In this document: positions 1-7,949 of the stretch, piece after piece | How positions within the stretch are numbered: position 1 is the stretch's first letter | How the letters are laid out: every line of letters starts with the position of its first letter | Assembly (NCBI GenBank): GCA_964372025.1 | Contig: CAYJPF010000045.1 | Location: 1-20,359, forward strand | Length of the DNA stretch: 20,359 nt | Reading direction: 5' to 3' | Source: CAYJBP01 sp964372025 | Lineage (GTDB): Bacteria; Bacillota; Dehalobacteriia; UBA4068 | Position numbers and translations under genes: made by a program | The notes under the pieces: generated by a model | The model's input: the letters and a program-made list of their open reading frames with translations, nothing else | Database searches by the model: none | What the model was told of the DNA's origin: nothing

Positions 1-105
1 TATCAATTCGATTATCAGTTTTTGCAAACACTACATAATCCAATCTAACCTACATCACCCTATCTATAATTGAAAGAAAAAACCAAAGTTCAAAAGATTA
101 AGACC

Positions 106-128
106 TTTGCTTTTTAGAAAAAAGCAAA
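106..128. other. A/T-rich hairpin downstream of the TAXI gene
   Basis: Perfect 10-bp inverted repeat, TTTGCTTTTT at 106-115 and AAAAAGCAAA at 119-128, with an AGA loop. It lies beyond the stronger terminator at 153-177 and may be a second, weaker transcription stop or a border of a neighbouring unit. The rest of 1-105 is AT-rich with nothing I can identify. Confidence 0.35.
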
Positions 129-145
129 AGCAAAAACTTTTAGAT

Positions 146-177
146 TATTAAAGGGATATCACAATTTGCGATATCCC
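146..177 (-). terminator. Probable intrinsic terminator of the TAXI gene
   Basis: Inverted repeat GGGATATC (153-160) / GATATCCC (170-177). Read on the minus strand, the stem is followed by TTTAATAAT. It begins 33 bases after the stop codon of the minus-strand TAXI gene. This placement makes the TAXI gene monocistronic, with no TRAP permease gene co-transcribed downstream. Confidence 0.6.
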
Positions 178-210
178 CTCCATCATATACAATATACAAT
201 ATACAGCTTT

Positions 211-1224
211 TTACAAAATGCCAATCTCCTCAAAATACAACTTGGCCCCGGGATGCAATTCCAAACTTAAACCATCTAAAGCATTATTAGCATTAATAAA
301 TGCACCCTTAGCATGACTTTCAGTTATTTTATCCTGCCCTTCCAAAATTGCCTTAACTATATCATAGGCCACCTGCTCAGGTAAATCCGGGGCGCAAATC
401 AATCCCGCCTGCACCGCAATGCCTGCAATATCTGTCGCCAAAAAACCATAATCCATAACCCCCAAATTAGCACGACTGTAAAATGGATACTCGCCAACTA
501 AACCATCAATCTTTTCATTATCTAAACCAATTAGCCTAATATCAAACTCGTTTTGTAAATTCATCAGCACCGCATTCGGTGCTGCCGACGTGATAAAAAA
601 TGCATCAATAACTGTATCCTTTAAGGCCAAAGCAGCAGCCTCCGCGCCTAATTGCTGAATCTGCAAATCAGCAAAACTAAGATTATATGCAGCCAAAATA
701 TGCTTAGCATTAGCCTCTATACCCGAACCAACTTCGCCCACAGCTACCCTTTTACCTGCCAAATCAGCAATGCTATTAATCTCGGCATCGGCCGCCACCA
801 CTATTTGGCATACCTCCGGATAAAGATTTAATAAGCTACGCATATTAGTAGCAGGCTCTTTAGTCCAAGTTTCAATGCCATGATAAGCATAATCCACACT
901 GTCGGTTTGAGCTATCGCCACTTGCGCCAAACCTTGATTAATTTGCTCAATATTTTCTAGCGAACCGGCAGTTTCTACCACACTAAAATTAATATAATCA
1001 GCCTGATCATTAATAACCTTAGACAAAACACCGGCCAAAGGATAATATGCCCCGCTTTTAGCAGCACTGGCAAAAACCAGGCGAATATCAGTATTAACAG
1101 GCGGCGGCGTGGCCTCGTCCTGAACCACAGGCTCCGATTCCACCGTTTCGGCAGGCTCGCTAGCACAGCCGCTTAGGGATATCATCAGTGTCGATAAAAA
1201 AATTAGCAATAATTTTTTAAACAT
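211..1224 (-). CDS. TAXI family TRAP transporter solute-binding lipoprotein
   Basis: Extracytoplasmic binding protein of the TAXI type, which in this family delivers small organic solutes to a TRAP membrane permease. The protein is 337 residues. It starts with a lipoprotein signal peptide (MFKKLLLIFLSTLMIS) and lipobox LSGC with Cys at residue 20, then an acidic/proline linker to about residue 45. The family core follows: the SAAKSGAYYPLAG segment, VVETAGSLENI, and the QVAIAQTDSVDYAY stretch typical of TAXI proteins. An in-frame start 63 bases upstream exists, but the ATG at 1224 has GAGGAGG at 1234-1240, begins the signal peptide, and lies downstream of the promoter at 1255-1283. A terminator follows the gene and no permease gene is in view, so it is an orphan here. 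The ligand cannot be told from sequence. Confidence 0.88.
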   Translation of the reverse strand: MFKKLLLIFLSTLMISLSGCASEPAETVESEPVVQDEATPPPVNTDIRLVFASAAKSGAYYPLAGVLSKVINDQADYINFSVVETAGSLENIEQINQGLAQVAIAQTDSVDYAYHGIETWTKEPATNMRSLLNLYPEVCQIVVAADAEINSIADLAGKRVAVGEVGSGIEANAKHILAAYNLSFADLQIQQLGAEAAALALKDTVIDAFFITSAAPNAVLMNLQNEFDIRLIGLDNEKIDGLVGEYPFYSRANLGVMDYGFLATDIAGIAVQAGLICAPDLPEQVAYDIVKAILEGQDKITESHAKGAFINANNALDGLSLELHPGAKLYFEEIGIL

Positions 1225-1254
1225 TAACAAAAACCTCCTCAGTTTATCATTACT

Positions 1255-1283
1255 ATTATATACTTTTTTGAGCAAAAAGCCAA
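1255..1283 (-). promoter_or_regulatory. Promoter of the TAXI gene
   Basis: On the minus strand, TTGGCT (1278-1283), a 17-bp spacer and a perfect TATAAT (1255-1260) give a sigma-A-like promoter, with transcription expected to begin near 1248. This is about 24 bases before the chosen ATG and supports rejecting the upstream start at 1287. Confidence 0.6.
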
Positions 1284-1321
1284 GCACAATTGCAAAATTT
1301 TTATTTTTGCAAATTTAATTC

Positions 1322-1350
1322 TATACATTTTAACAATAAAGTGATATAAT
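1322..1350 (+). promoter_or_regulatory. Probable promoter of the SAH hydrolase operon
   Basis: TATACA (1322-1327, 4 of 6 to consensus), 17-bp spacer, perfect TATAAT (1345-1350). The leader would be about 55 bases. I see no SAH- or SAM-riboswitch-like fold in this short A/T-rich leader. Confidence 0.5.
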
Positions 1351-1410
1351 AATTGATGTTTACTGGCAATTTTAATTTAAACTAATTTTAATTATATATA
1401 AGGAAGTGAA

Positions 1411-2667
1411 ATGATGACTAATTTAAACTATGCTGTAAAAGACATCAATTTGGCCGCCGAAGGGCAGCGCAAAATTGCCTGGGCTAAGCAAAATATGCCG
1501 GTGCTTAATAGCATTTATCAGCAATTTGTGGTAGAAAAACCTTTTGCCGGCCTAAAAGTTGCGCTTTCTATCCATTTAGAGGCCAAAACCGCCTATTTAT
1601 GCCAAGTTTTAGCAGCAGCCGGTGCCCAAATGTATGTGGCAGGCAGTAATCCGCTTTCCACCCAAGATGATATCGCGGCCGCTTTGGCTGCCGATGGCAT
1701 CCATGTTTATGCCTGGTATAATTGCACAATGGACGAATACAAGGACAATTTGCGTCAGATTTGCCAAATCGGCCCCGACCTAATCATTGATGATGGTGGC
1801 GATATTGTTAATATGCTTCATGATGAATACCCCGAGCTTTGCGATAAAATTATTGGCGGCTGCGAAGAAACCACCACCGGGGTTATCCGCCTTAAGGGCA
1901 TGGCAAAGGAAAATAAATTACGCTTTCCGATGATTTTGGTTAATGATGCTCAATGCAAATACCTTTTTGACAATCGCTATGGTACCGGTCAATCGGTTTG
2001 GGATGGCATAAACCGCACTACTAACCTGGTAGTGGCCGGCAAAACCGTAGTTGTTTGCGGCTATGGTTGGTGCGGCAAAGGGGTAGCCATGCGCGCTAAA
2101 GGCCTAGGCGCTAAAGTTATAGTTACCGAGATCGACCCAATTAAAGCTATCGAAGCGATTATGGATGGCTTTACCGTAATGCCAATTAACGAAGCCGCAG
2201 CTAGCGGCGACTTTTTCATTACTGTTACCGGCTGCAATAATGTTATTGCCGAGGCTGATTTTAAGCGTATGCAAGATGGCGCAATTTTGGCCAATGCCGG
2301 CCACTTTGATGTGGAGATTGATATGGCTACTTTAGCCAAAGTAGCGGTTAGCCAAAAAGAGTTACGCCATAATATCATGGGCTATACCTTGGATAATGGC
2401 AATACAATTTCTGTAATTGCCGAAGGACGCTTGGTAAACTTGGCTGCCGGCGATGGCCATCCCGCCGAAATTATGGATATGAGTTTTTCCCTACAGGCTT
2501 TAAGCGCTTATCATTTATTAAAGCATAAGCCCGAGCAATTAATAGTGCAGGTACCGCGGGAAATTGATTTAGAAGTTGCCGGCCGCAAACTGAATTTTAT
2601 GGGCTATAAAATTGATACTTTAACCAAAGAGCAAGCCGCTTATTTGGCCGGCTGGAGCACAGAATAA
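1411..2667 (+). CDS. ahcY: S-adenosyl-L-homocysteine hydrolase
   Basis: Cytosolic NAD-dependent enzyme that splits S-adenosylhomocysteine into adenosine and homocysteine, removing the inhibitory product of methyl transfer. Residues (from ATG 1411): His55 in LSIHLEAKTA, DDGGD at 127-131, EETTTG at 152-157, and Lys183/Asp187 in CKYLFDNRYG match the catalytic set. The NAD-binding glycine motif GYGWCGKG is at 217-224. At 418 residues it is the short bacterial/archaeal type: it lacks the insertion and the lysine/tyrosine tail of the eukaryotic form. Two consecutive ATGs (1411, 1414) are present. AGGAAG at 1401-1406 spaces slightly better to 1414. It is first in a likely operon with the CofE-like gene (41-base gap) and the HAD gene. 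Confidence 0.96.
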   Translation: MMTNLNYAVKDINLAAEGQRKIAWAKQNMPVLNSIYQQFVVEKPFAGLKVALSIHLEAKTAYLCQVLAAAGAQMYVAGSNPLSTQDDIAAALAADGIHVYAWYNCTMDEYKDNLRQICQIGPDLIIDDGGDIVNMLHDEYPELCDKIIGGCEETTTGVIRLKGMAKENKLRFPMILVNDAQCKYLFDNRYGTGQSVWDGINRTTNLVVAGKTVVVCGYGWCGKGVAMRAKGLGAKVIVTEIDPIKAIEAIMDGFTVMPINEAAASGDFFITVTGCNNVIAEADFKRMQDGAILANAGHFDVEIDMATLAKVAVSQKELRHNIMGYTLDNGNTISVIAEGRLVNLAAGDGHPAEIMDMSFSLQALSAYHLLKHKPEQLIVQVPREIDLEVAGRKLNFMGYKIDTLTKEQAAYLAGWSTE

Positions 2668-2708
2668 TAGATTAACAATGAATAAATATAATAAAAGGCG
2701 GTATAATT

Positions 2709-3902
2709 ATGGAAAGATGTTTAGGAACTGTAGTTAGAGGCTTAAGAGCGCCGATTATTCGTCAAGGCGATGATTTAGTAAGTATAGTGGCTGATGTGGT
2801 GATGAATGCTGCATCCCAAGAGAATATCGAGCTTAAAGATAAAGATATAGTAGCAATTACCGAGGCAGTGGTAGCACGTGCGCAGAATAATTATGCAACT
2901 ATCGAGCAAATTACCGCTGATGTTAAATCAAAAATACAAGCAGATACTATTGGGCTTATTTTTCCGATTATGAGCCGTAACCGTTTTGCAATTTGCCTAA
3001 AAGGCTTAGCTGCAGCAGCCAAAAAAGTGGTAATTTTGATGAAATACCCGGCCGACGAAGTTGGCAATCAGCTAATTAGCTGGGATGATATCGACAATGC
3101 CGGCCTTAATCCGGATAGCGATATTTTAACTTTGGCCGAGTATCGTCAGCATTTTGGCGAAACCAAGCATTTATTTACCGGCGTTGACTATGTAAGTTAT
3201 TATCAGGAATTAGTTACAAGTTTAGGTGTGGAGGTAGAATTTGTTTTTGGCAATCAACCCGAGGCTATTTTGCCTTATGCCAAGCATATTATTTGCTGCG
3301 ATATCCATAGCCGCAAGCGCAGTCAGAAACGTTTATTAAAGGCCGGTGCCGAGCAAGTTTTGCTATTAACCGATATTTTAAATGCCGAGTGTAATGGCAG
3401 CGGTTTTCATCCGCAATATGGGCTTTTAGGTTCAAACAAAGCAGGCGAAGAGCGGATTAAGCTTTTTCCGAAGGATGGCCAGGAGTTTGTTGATAAATTG
3501 CAGCAAGAGCTGCTTACCCGCAGCAAGCTTAAATTAGAGGTAATGATTTATGGTGATGGCGCATTTAAAGATCCGGTTGGCCATATTTGGGAGCTGGCCG
3601 ATCCGGTGGTATCGCCTGCTTATACTCGTGGTTTACAGGGCACGCCTAATGAGGTTAAGTTAAAGTATTTGGCCGATAATCATTTTGCCAGCCTTAAAGG
3701 CCAAGAGCTAAAGGATGCGATTAGCAATTATATTTTAAATAAAAACAGCGACTTAAAAGGGCAGATGGATTCTCAAGGCACAACGCCGCGTCAGCTAACC
3801 GACTTAATAGGCTCTTTATGCGATTTAACCTCGGGTAGTGGGGATAAGGGCACGCCTATTATTTTAATCCAGGGTTATTTTGATAATTTTGCACAAGATT
3901 AG
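2709..3902 (+). CDS. Coenzyme F420-0:L-glutamate ligase-like (CofE family) protein
   Basis: A 397-residue protein I assign to the CofE/F420 ligase family, whose founding member adds glutamate to F420-0. Supporting motifs are the N-terminal IIRQGDDLVSIV (about 16-27), KDKDIVAITEAVVARAQ (43-59) typical of the GD-x-V-V-I-T-E-K-x-V segment, and IYGDGAFKDP (280-289). It is longer than archaeal CofE (about 250 residues), with a middle segment (about 100-270) of unknown role. No F420 biosynthesis genes are in the window, so the true substrate is probably a different phosphorylated or acidic acceptor; that is inference. Start fixed by AAGGCGG at 2695-2701, seven bases before ATG. Downstream HAD gene starts 8 bases after its stop, so they are almost certainly co-transcribed. 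Confidence 0.78.
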   Translation: MERCLGTVVRGLRAPIIRQGDDLVSIVADVVMNAASQENIELKDKDIVAITEAVVARAQNNYATIEQITADVKSKIQADTIGLIFPIMSRNRFAICLKGLAAAAKKVVILMKYPADEVGNQLISWDDIDNAGLNPDSDILTLAEYRQHFGETKHLFTGVDYVSYYQELVTSLGVEVEFVFGNQPEAILPYAKHIICCDIHSRKRSQKRLLKAGAEQVLLLTDILNAECNGSGFHPQYGLLGSNKAGEERIKLFPKDGQEFVDKLQQELLTRSKLKLEVMIYGDGAFKDPVGHIWELADPVVSPAYTRGLQGTPNEVKLKYLADNHFASLKGQELKDAISNYILNKNSDLKGQMDSQGTTPRQLTDLIGSLCDLTSGSGDKGTPIILIQGYFDNFAQD

Positions 3903-3910
3903 GGGTTTTT

Positions 3911-4624
3911 ATGAATACAATATTATTTGATTTAGATGGCACATTAATCCCTTTTTGGCAAAAGGATTTTATTGATAATTATATGCGGCTTTTGGGCAGC
4001 AAATGCACGGCTTTAGGCTTAGCGATGCCGCAGGCTATCGAAGCGATTTGGCAAGGCACGGCTGCGATGATTAAAAATGATGGTAGCAGGCTTAATCATC
4101 AGCGATTTTGGCAAACCTATAGTCAAATTTTGGGCGAGCAGGTATTGGCGATGGAGCCATATTTTGATCAATTTTATGCTGAGGAATTTGATCAAATTAA
4201 GCAAGTTTTGGGCAATAAGGTATTGGATAAGGCCTTTATTGAGGCCTTAAAAGCTAAAGGATACACTATTATTTTGGCAACAAACCCCTTATTTCCGCCG
4301 CAGGCAATAGCTACGCGTTTGGCTTGGCTTGGTTTAGCAATGGCTGATTTTGATCATATTACGCATTATAGCAACAGTCATTTTTGCAAGCCTAATTTGG
4401 GTTATTATCGTGAAATTTTGCAGATTATTGGCAAAGAGCCGGCTGATTGTTTGATGGTTGGCAATAATGTGCATGAGGATATGGTAGCAGCGGAGTTGGG
4501 CTTGGATGTCTATTTAATTACTGATTATTTGGAGAATGAAAAAGATTTACCCTATCAGCAATTTAAGCATGGTGATGTTACACAATTTAAGCAATTTGCC
4601 TTAAGCTTACCAAATTTAGAATAA
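3911..4624 (+). CDS. HAD superfamily hydrolase
   Basis: A 237-residue haloacid-dehalogenase-type phosphatase, cytosolic. Motif I is FDLDGTL with nucleophile Asp7 and Asp9. Motif II is Thr124 in ILATNPL. Motif III is Lys160 in CKPN. Motif IV is GNNVHEDMVAA (184-194). A helical cap (about 20-105) lies between motifs I and II, the C1-cap arrangement. AGGGG at 3901-3905 overlaps the stop of the CofE-like gene and serves as ribosome binding site. Substrate unknown. Position in an operon with SAH hydrolase and a CofE-like ligase suggests a phosphometabolite of that pathway, but nothing in the sequence fixes it. Confidence 0.85.
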   Translation: MNTILFDLDGTLIPFWQKDFIDNYMRLLGSKCTALGLAMPQAIEAIWQGTAAMIKNDGSRLNHQRFWQTYSQILGEQVLAMEPYFDQFYAEEFDQIKQVLGNKVLDKAFIEALKAKGYTIILATNPLFPPQAIATRLAWLGLAMADFDHITHYSNSHFCKPNLGYYREILQIIGKEPADCLMVGNNVHEDMVAAELGLDVYLITDYLENEKDLPYQQFKHGDVTQFKQFALSLPNLE

Positions 4625-5057
4625 GTTGAATTAAAAACCAAAAAAAATGCAAGTAAGTTTTACTCAATTTTTTACAAAAAATTGCAGGGGTATTGGCCTA
4701 GCTGGGTTTAGCTAAAGCTAACCCACAGCTATGCACGTAGCTAGTACTCAAAATCAAAGATTTTGGCACTAGCTCAGGGGGCAGAGCCCCCAAGGTCTTA
4801 AAAAAGGTTTTAAGCCAATACCAAAACGAAGCAAGCAAATCAAAATCAAGGTAAAAAAGCAGCAAGGAAAAAAAATTGGCTTAAAACCGGCGCCTTTTGG
4901 CAAAGCCAAAACAGCCCTCAAGATCAAGCAAAAAAACCAATAACAGTTATTTGCAATAAAGTGGGCTGTCGCAATAAAAGCGACAGCCCTAAAATTTTTT
5001 TGGTTCTTTTTACAAAAGAGCATAGATCTTAATGCCGAAGGCAACTTGGCAAGCTGG
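4625..5057. repeat. Hairpin-rich intergenic region between convergent operons
   Basis: No convincing gene. It is packed with inverted repeats: CAATTTTTT/AAAAAATTG (4665-4684), a bulged stem around 4699-4731 (GGGTT...AACCC), AGCTAGT..CAAAATC / GATTTTG..ACTAGCT (4739-4774), GGGGGC/GCCCCC (4777-4791), a 13-base pair GGTTTTAAGCCAA (4806-4818) with TTGGCTTAAAACC (4876-4888), TTTTGGC/GCCAAAA (4895-4911), and the terminator at 4963-5001. Such density suggests remnants of small palindromic repeat elements. A 91-codon frame across it (5044 to 4769, minus) runs through these repeats and looks spurious. Confidence 0.6.
4963..5001 (+). terminator. Intrinsic terminator, probably serving both convergent operons
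   Basis: Perfect 10-bp stem GGGCTGTCGC (4963-4972) / GCGACAGCCC (4980-4989), loop AATAAAA, followed on the + strand by AAAATTTTTTT. It sits between the end of the HAD operon and the end of the glyQ operon. The same stem core recurs at 10304-10337. Confidence 0.75.
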
Positions 5058-5825
5058 CTAAAAACCGCCCCCTAAACCCCAAAACAAAATCAAGCTCCAA
5101 ATAAAAATAATTTCCGCCCAGGCAGCAGCTGCTCCTTGGGCGGCTTCGTCTATATGGCTTAAAGTGCGAATTCTAATTGTGTAAAATAACTTGGCCATCA
5201 ATAATGTGCTTAATAAAGCCATTATTATCGCTAAATTGCCATAGCTAAAATAAGCAATTAAGGCCAGGCAAATTAGGCTGATTAAATAAAAACTGCGCCT
5301 GCTTAAAGCCCTATACCAAATATTATGGCGGCTAAGCGCAAAATCATAAGCGCCCCATATATATATCCAGCGCGATATTATTAAGCAACTTGGCCAAATT
5401 TGCCAAGGCAGCCTAAAGGCAAAAACTTGCCAAAAGGCCAGGTACTGCAAGAGTATATAAATAAAAACCACCGCATAAGCACCACGGCTATAAGTTTGGC
5501 CTTGTGGCAAAAATTGCTTATCGGCAGGCTTAGGCTGATTAGTTGGCAAATTGCTGCCCTTTTTGCCATTGGCGATAATCAGTAAATCGCGCAGCCAAAT
5601 GCCGCCGTTAAATAGCAAAAATAAAGCCACGAATAAAGCCGCCGACCATCTAAAATAGGCCAGGCGGCTAATATTGGCTACCAAAACAGCAATTAGGCCT
5701 GCGCCTAAGCCCCATATCGGTAATAGATATAGGGCTTTAGGCAAATCGGCATAATCGGCTCGCCAGCGGCGGGGCATAGGCATTAAACTAAAGTAGCTTA
5801 ATAGTAAAAACCATAATTTAAGCAT
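5058..5825 (-). CDS. CobS-like membrane protein with degenerate catalytic motifs
   Basis: A 255-residue, very hydrophobic protein with about six to seven membrane segments. The N-terminus (LLLSYFSLMPMPRRW, residues 7-21, then LYLLPIWGLGAG) aligns by eye with adenosylcobinamide-GDP ribazoletransferase (E. coli CobS: SFITRLPVPRRW...FPLIGLLLG). The diagnostic GG-x-H-x-D-G-x-x-D motif is here GGIWLRDLLI (74-83), so the His and acidic residues are gone. The D-S-R-x-G segment reads QGQTYSRG (108-115), and the late TGD-x-x-G-A motif reads IDEAAQGA (225-232). The fold is likely kept and cobamide synthase activity lost; a new role or decay are both possible. Last gene of the glyQ-glyS operon, 18 bases after glyS, with GAGG about 12 bases before ATG. 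No other cobalamin gene is nearby. Confidence 0.66.
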   Translation of the reverse strand: MLKLWFLLLSYFSLMPMPRRWRADYADLPKALYLLPIWGLGAGLIAVLVANISRLAYFRWSAALFVALFLLFNGGIWLRDLLIIANGKKGSNLPTNQPKPADKQFLPQGQTYSRGAYAVVFIYILLQYLAFWQVFAFRLPWQIWPSCLIISRWIYIWGAYDFALSRHNIWYRALSRRSFYLISLICLALIAYFSYGNLAIIMALLSTLLMAKLFYTIRIRTLSHIDEAAQGAAAAWAEIIFIWSLILFWGLGGGF

Positions 5826-5843
5826 TTATTGCATTTTCCTCAT

Positions 5844-7949
5844 TTACTTTTCAACCAATTTGCTTAAATCGGCCAAATAACTGCTCAAATTAACAATATT
5901 CTGCAATAAAGCCAAACGGTTGTGGCGTAAGGCCATATCTTTATCCATTACCATTACATCCTCAAAAAACTTATCGATATCGGCCGCTAAATCGCTTAAA
6001 ATATCCAGCATTTGGGCATAATCACTATTTTTAACCGCCTGAGCAAAAGTAGGTTCAATTTTAGCCAAATGCTCGCCCAAAATCCGCTCGGCATCTACTG
6101 CAAATAATTGCGAATCCAGCTTTAGCGCAGCCGGCAACTCGCCTTTTTGCTCGGCCGAACGCAATAAGTTGGCAGCCCTGGTAAAACCTGCCAGCAAATG
6201 GCCAAAGCCCTTCCGGCGGCGATAATCAGCCAAGGCTTGCGCTTTAAGAATACTATCATATAAAACAGGGCTGATTTGCTCCTGCAAGGCCTGGATAATA
6301 TCATAATCATAATCAGCCTCGCTGAGGAAATTAGCCAAACGCTGCTTATAAAAGTTTAGCGCGGTTTGCACGGTAGCATCTAAATCGGCGGCCTCTTTTA
6401 AATCGGCAGCCAATAATTGATAGGCCTTAGTCGTGGTTTTGGCAATATCAAGCTTTAGATGATGGGCAGCAATAATCTGCAAAGATCCGGATGCAGCCCT
6501 GCGTAAGGCATATGGGTCTTGAGAGCCGGAAGGCAAAATGCCTACTGCTAAAAAGCCCATCAAGCTATCGATGCGATCGGCTAGGCTTAAGGCTATGCCG
6601 GCTTTGGTTTGGGGCAAATCATCATCGGCAAAGCGCGGTAGATAATGCTCGCGAATAGCCTGGGCGATAATTTTATCTTCCTTAGCAGCTAAAGCATAGT
6701 ATTCGCCCATAATACCCTGCAATTCGGGGAATTCATAAACCACATGCGATAATAAATCGGCTTTAACTAAAGCCGCAGCTTTTGCGGTTTGAGCCAGCTC
6801 TTGCTCGCTATAACCCAAGCTTTGGCCAATATAGGCGGCTAAGGTGGCAATACGCTGGCTTTTACGATTCATGGTACCAATTTTTTCGTGGAAAACAATT
6901 TCGCTTAAGCGCTCTTGCCAATCGCTCATCTTGGCTTTAAGATCCTCATTCCAGAAAAACTCGGCATCGGCCAAGCGGGCTTTAAGCACATTTTCATTAC
7001 CGGCCGCCACAGTTGCCAAATGCTGATCATTACCATTGCGCACAGTAATAAATTTATTGATTAAGCTGCCATCTTCTTTATGCACCGGAAAATAACGCTG
7101 ATGCTCGCGCATCGGGGTGATAATTAATTCTTGCGGCAAGTCCAAATATTTTTGATCAAAAGTGCCTGCTAAAGCGGTAGGATATTCCACCAAAAATACC
7201 ACTTCGGTTAATAATTCCGGATCATCGCCGGCCTTGCCACCTAGGCTGGCTGCCAGGGCATCAATTTGGTTAGCGATAATTTGCCTGCGCTTATGCTGGT
7301 CTACAATTACAAAATTATCCTCCAAGGCCTTAATATAGGCCGCCGGATTTTTAATTGTAATTTGCGCCGAACCCAAATCGCGATGGCCACGGCTAATATT
7401 AGCAGCTTTAACGGTAGCAATTTCCAAAGGCAAAACCTGCTCGCCTAAAAGGGCAATTAGCCAATGAATAGGACGGGCAAAACGCATTTCCTCATAACCC
7501 CAGCGCATGGGCTTGGGAAAATAGATTTTACTGATAATATCGCTTAATATTTTAGGCAAAACCAGCGCCGCACTTTGGCCGCTGATTTTTTTATGAGCAA
7601 ATAAATAGGGATTACCATTAATTTCTTTAATCACTAAATCGGCTACCTCTACCTGCTGACCTTTGCAAAAGCCCAGCAAGGCCTTGGTAGGATTACCATC
7701 GGCATCATAGGCGGCCGCCTTAGCCGGCCCTTTTTGCTCGGTTTGGCTATCGGGCTGCATGGCGGCTAAACCCTCCACTATAATCGCCAAGCGGCGGGGG
7801 GTGGCATAAACAGCCAGCTTATCATAGGGTAGGCCGGCCTCGGTTAGGGCTTTGGGCATCAATTCTTCTAATTGCTTGATCGCCGGAGGCAAAAATCGTG
7901 CCGGAATTTCCTCCACGCCAATTTCCAATAATAAATCTTGCTTGTCCAT
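5844..7949 (-). CDS. glyS: Glycyl-tRNA synthetase beta subunit
   Basis: The 701-residue beta chain of the bacterial alpha2beta2 glycyl-tRNA synthetase, which binds tRNA-Gly in the cytosol. The start, MDKQDLLLEIGVEEIPARFLPPA, is the hallmark of the family. Other family segments are AIIVEGL with TEQKGPAKAAA, FPKPMRWG / FARPIHWLIALLG, EHQRYFPV, the HD-like region KADLLSHVVYEFPELQG, and SQDPYALRRAASG, ending in an anticodon-binding-like helical domain. Length is normal. Its ATG overlaps the glyQ stop by one base (TAATG at 7947-7951), with GAGGAGG just upstream inside glyQ, which implies translational coupling of the two subunits. Confidence 0.97.
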   Translation of the reverse strand: MDKQDLLLEIGVEEIPARFLPPAIKQLEELMPKALTEAGLPYDKLAVYATPRRLAIIVEGLAAMQPDSQTEQKGPAKAAAYDADGNPTKALLGFCKGQQVEVADLVIKEINGNPYLFAHKKISGQSAALVLPKILSDIISKIYFPKPMRWGYEEMRFARPIHWLIALLGEQVLPLEIATVKAANISRGHRDLGSAQITIKNPAAYIKALEDNFVIVDQHKRRQIIANQIDALAASLGGKAGDDPELLTEVVFLVEYPTALAGTFDQKYLDLPQELIITPMREHQRYFPVHKEDGSLINKFITVRNGNDQHLATVAAGNENVLKARLADAEFFWNEDLKAKMSDWQERLSEIVFHEKIGTMNRKSQRIATLAAYIGQSLGYSEQELAQTAKAAALVKADLLSHVVYEFPELQGIMGEYYALAAKEDKIIAQAIREHYLPRFADDDLPQTKAGIALSLADRIDSLMGFLAVGILPSGSQDPYALRRAASGSLQIIAAHHLKLDIAKTTTKAYQLLAADLKEAADLDATVQTALNFYKQRLANFLSEADYDYDIIQALQEQISPVLYDSILKAQALADYRRRKGFGHLLAGFTRAANLLRSAEQKGELPAALKLDSQLFAVDAERILGEHLAKIEPTFAQAVKNSDYAQMLDILSDLAADIDKFFEDVMVMDKDMALRHNRLALLQNIVNLSSYLADLSKLVEK

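Noticed and set aside
1350..1413. Possible SAH riboswitch before ahcY
   Set aside because: The leader is about 55 bases, A/T-rich and without GC stems, so the known SAH riboswitch fold cannot be formed.
4769..5044. A 91-codon open frame on the minus strand
   Set aside because: It runs through the palindromic repeat block and the terminator, has no ribosome binding site I can see, and its translation resembles no family; the frame is a by-product of the repeats.
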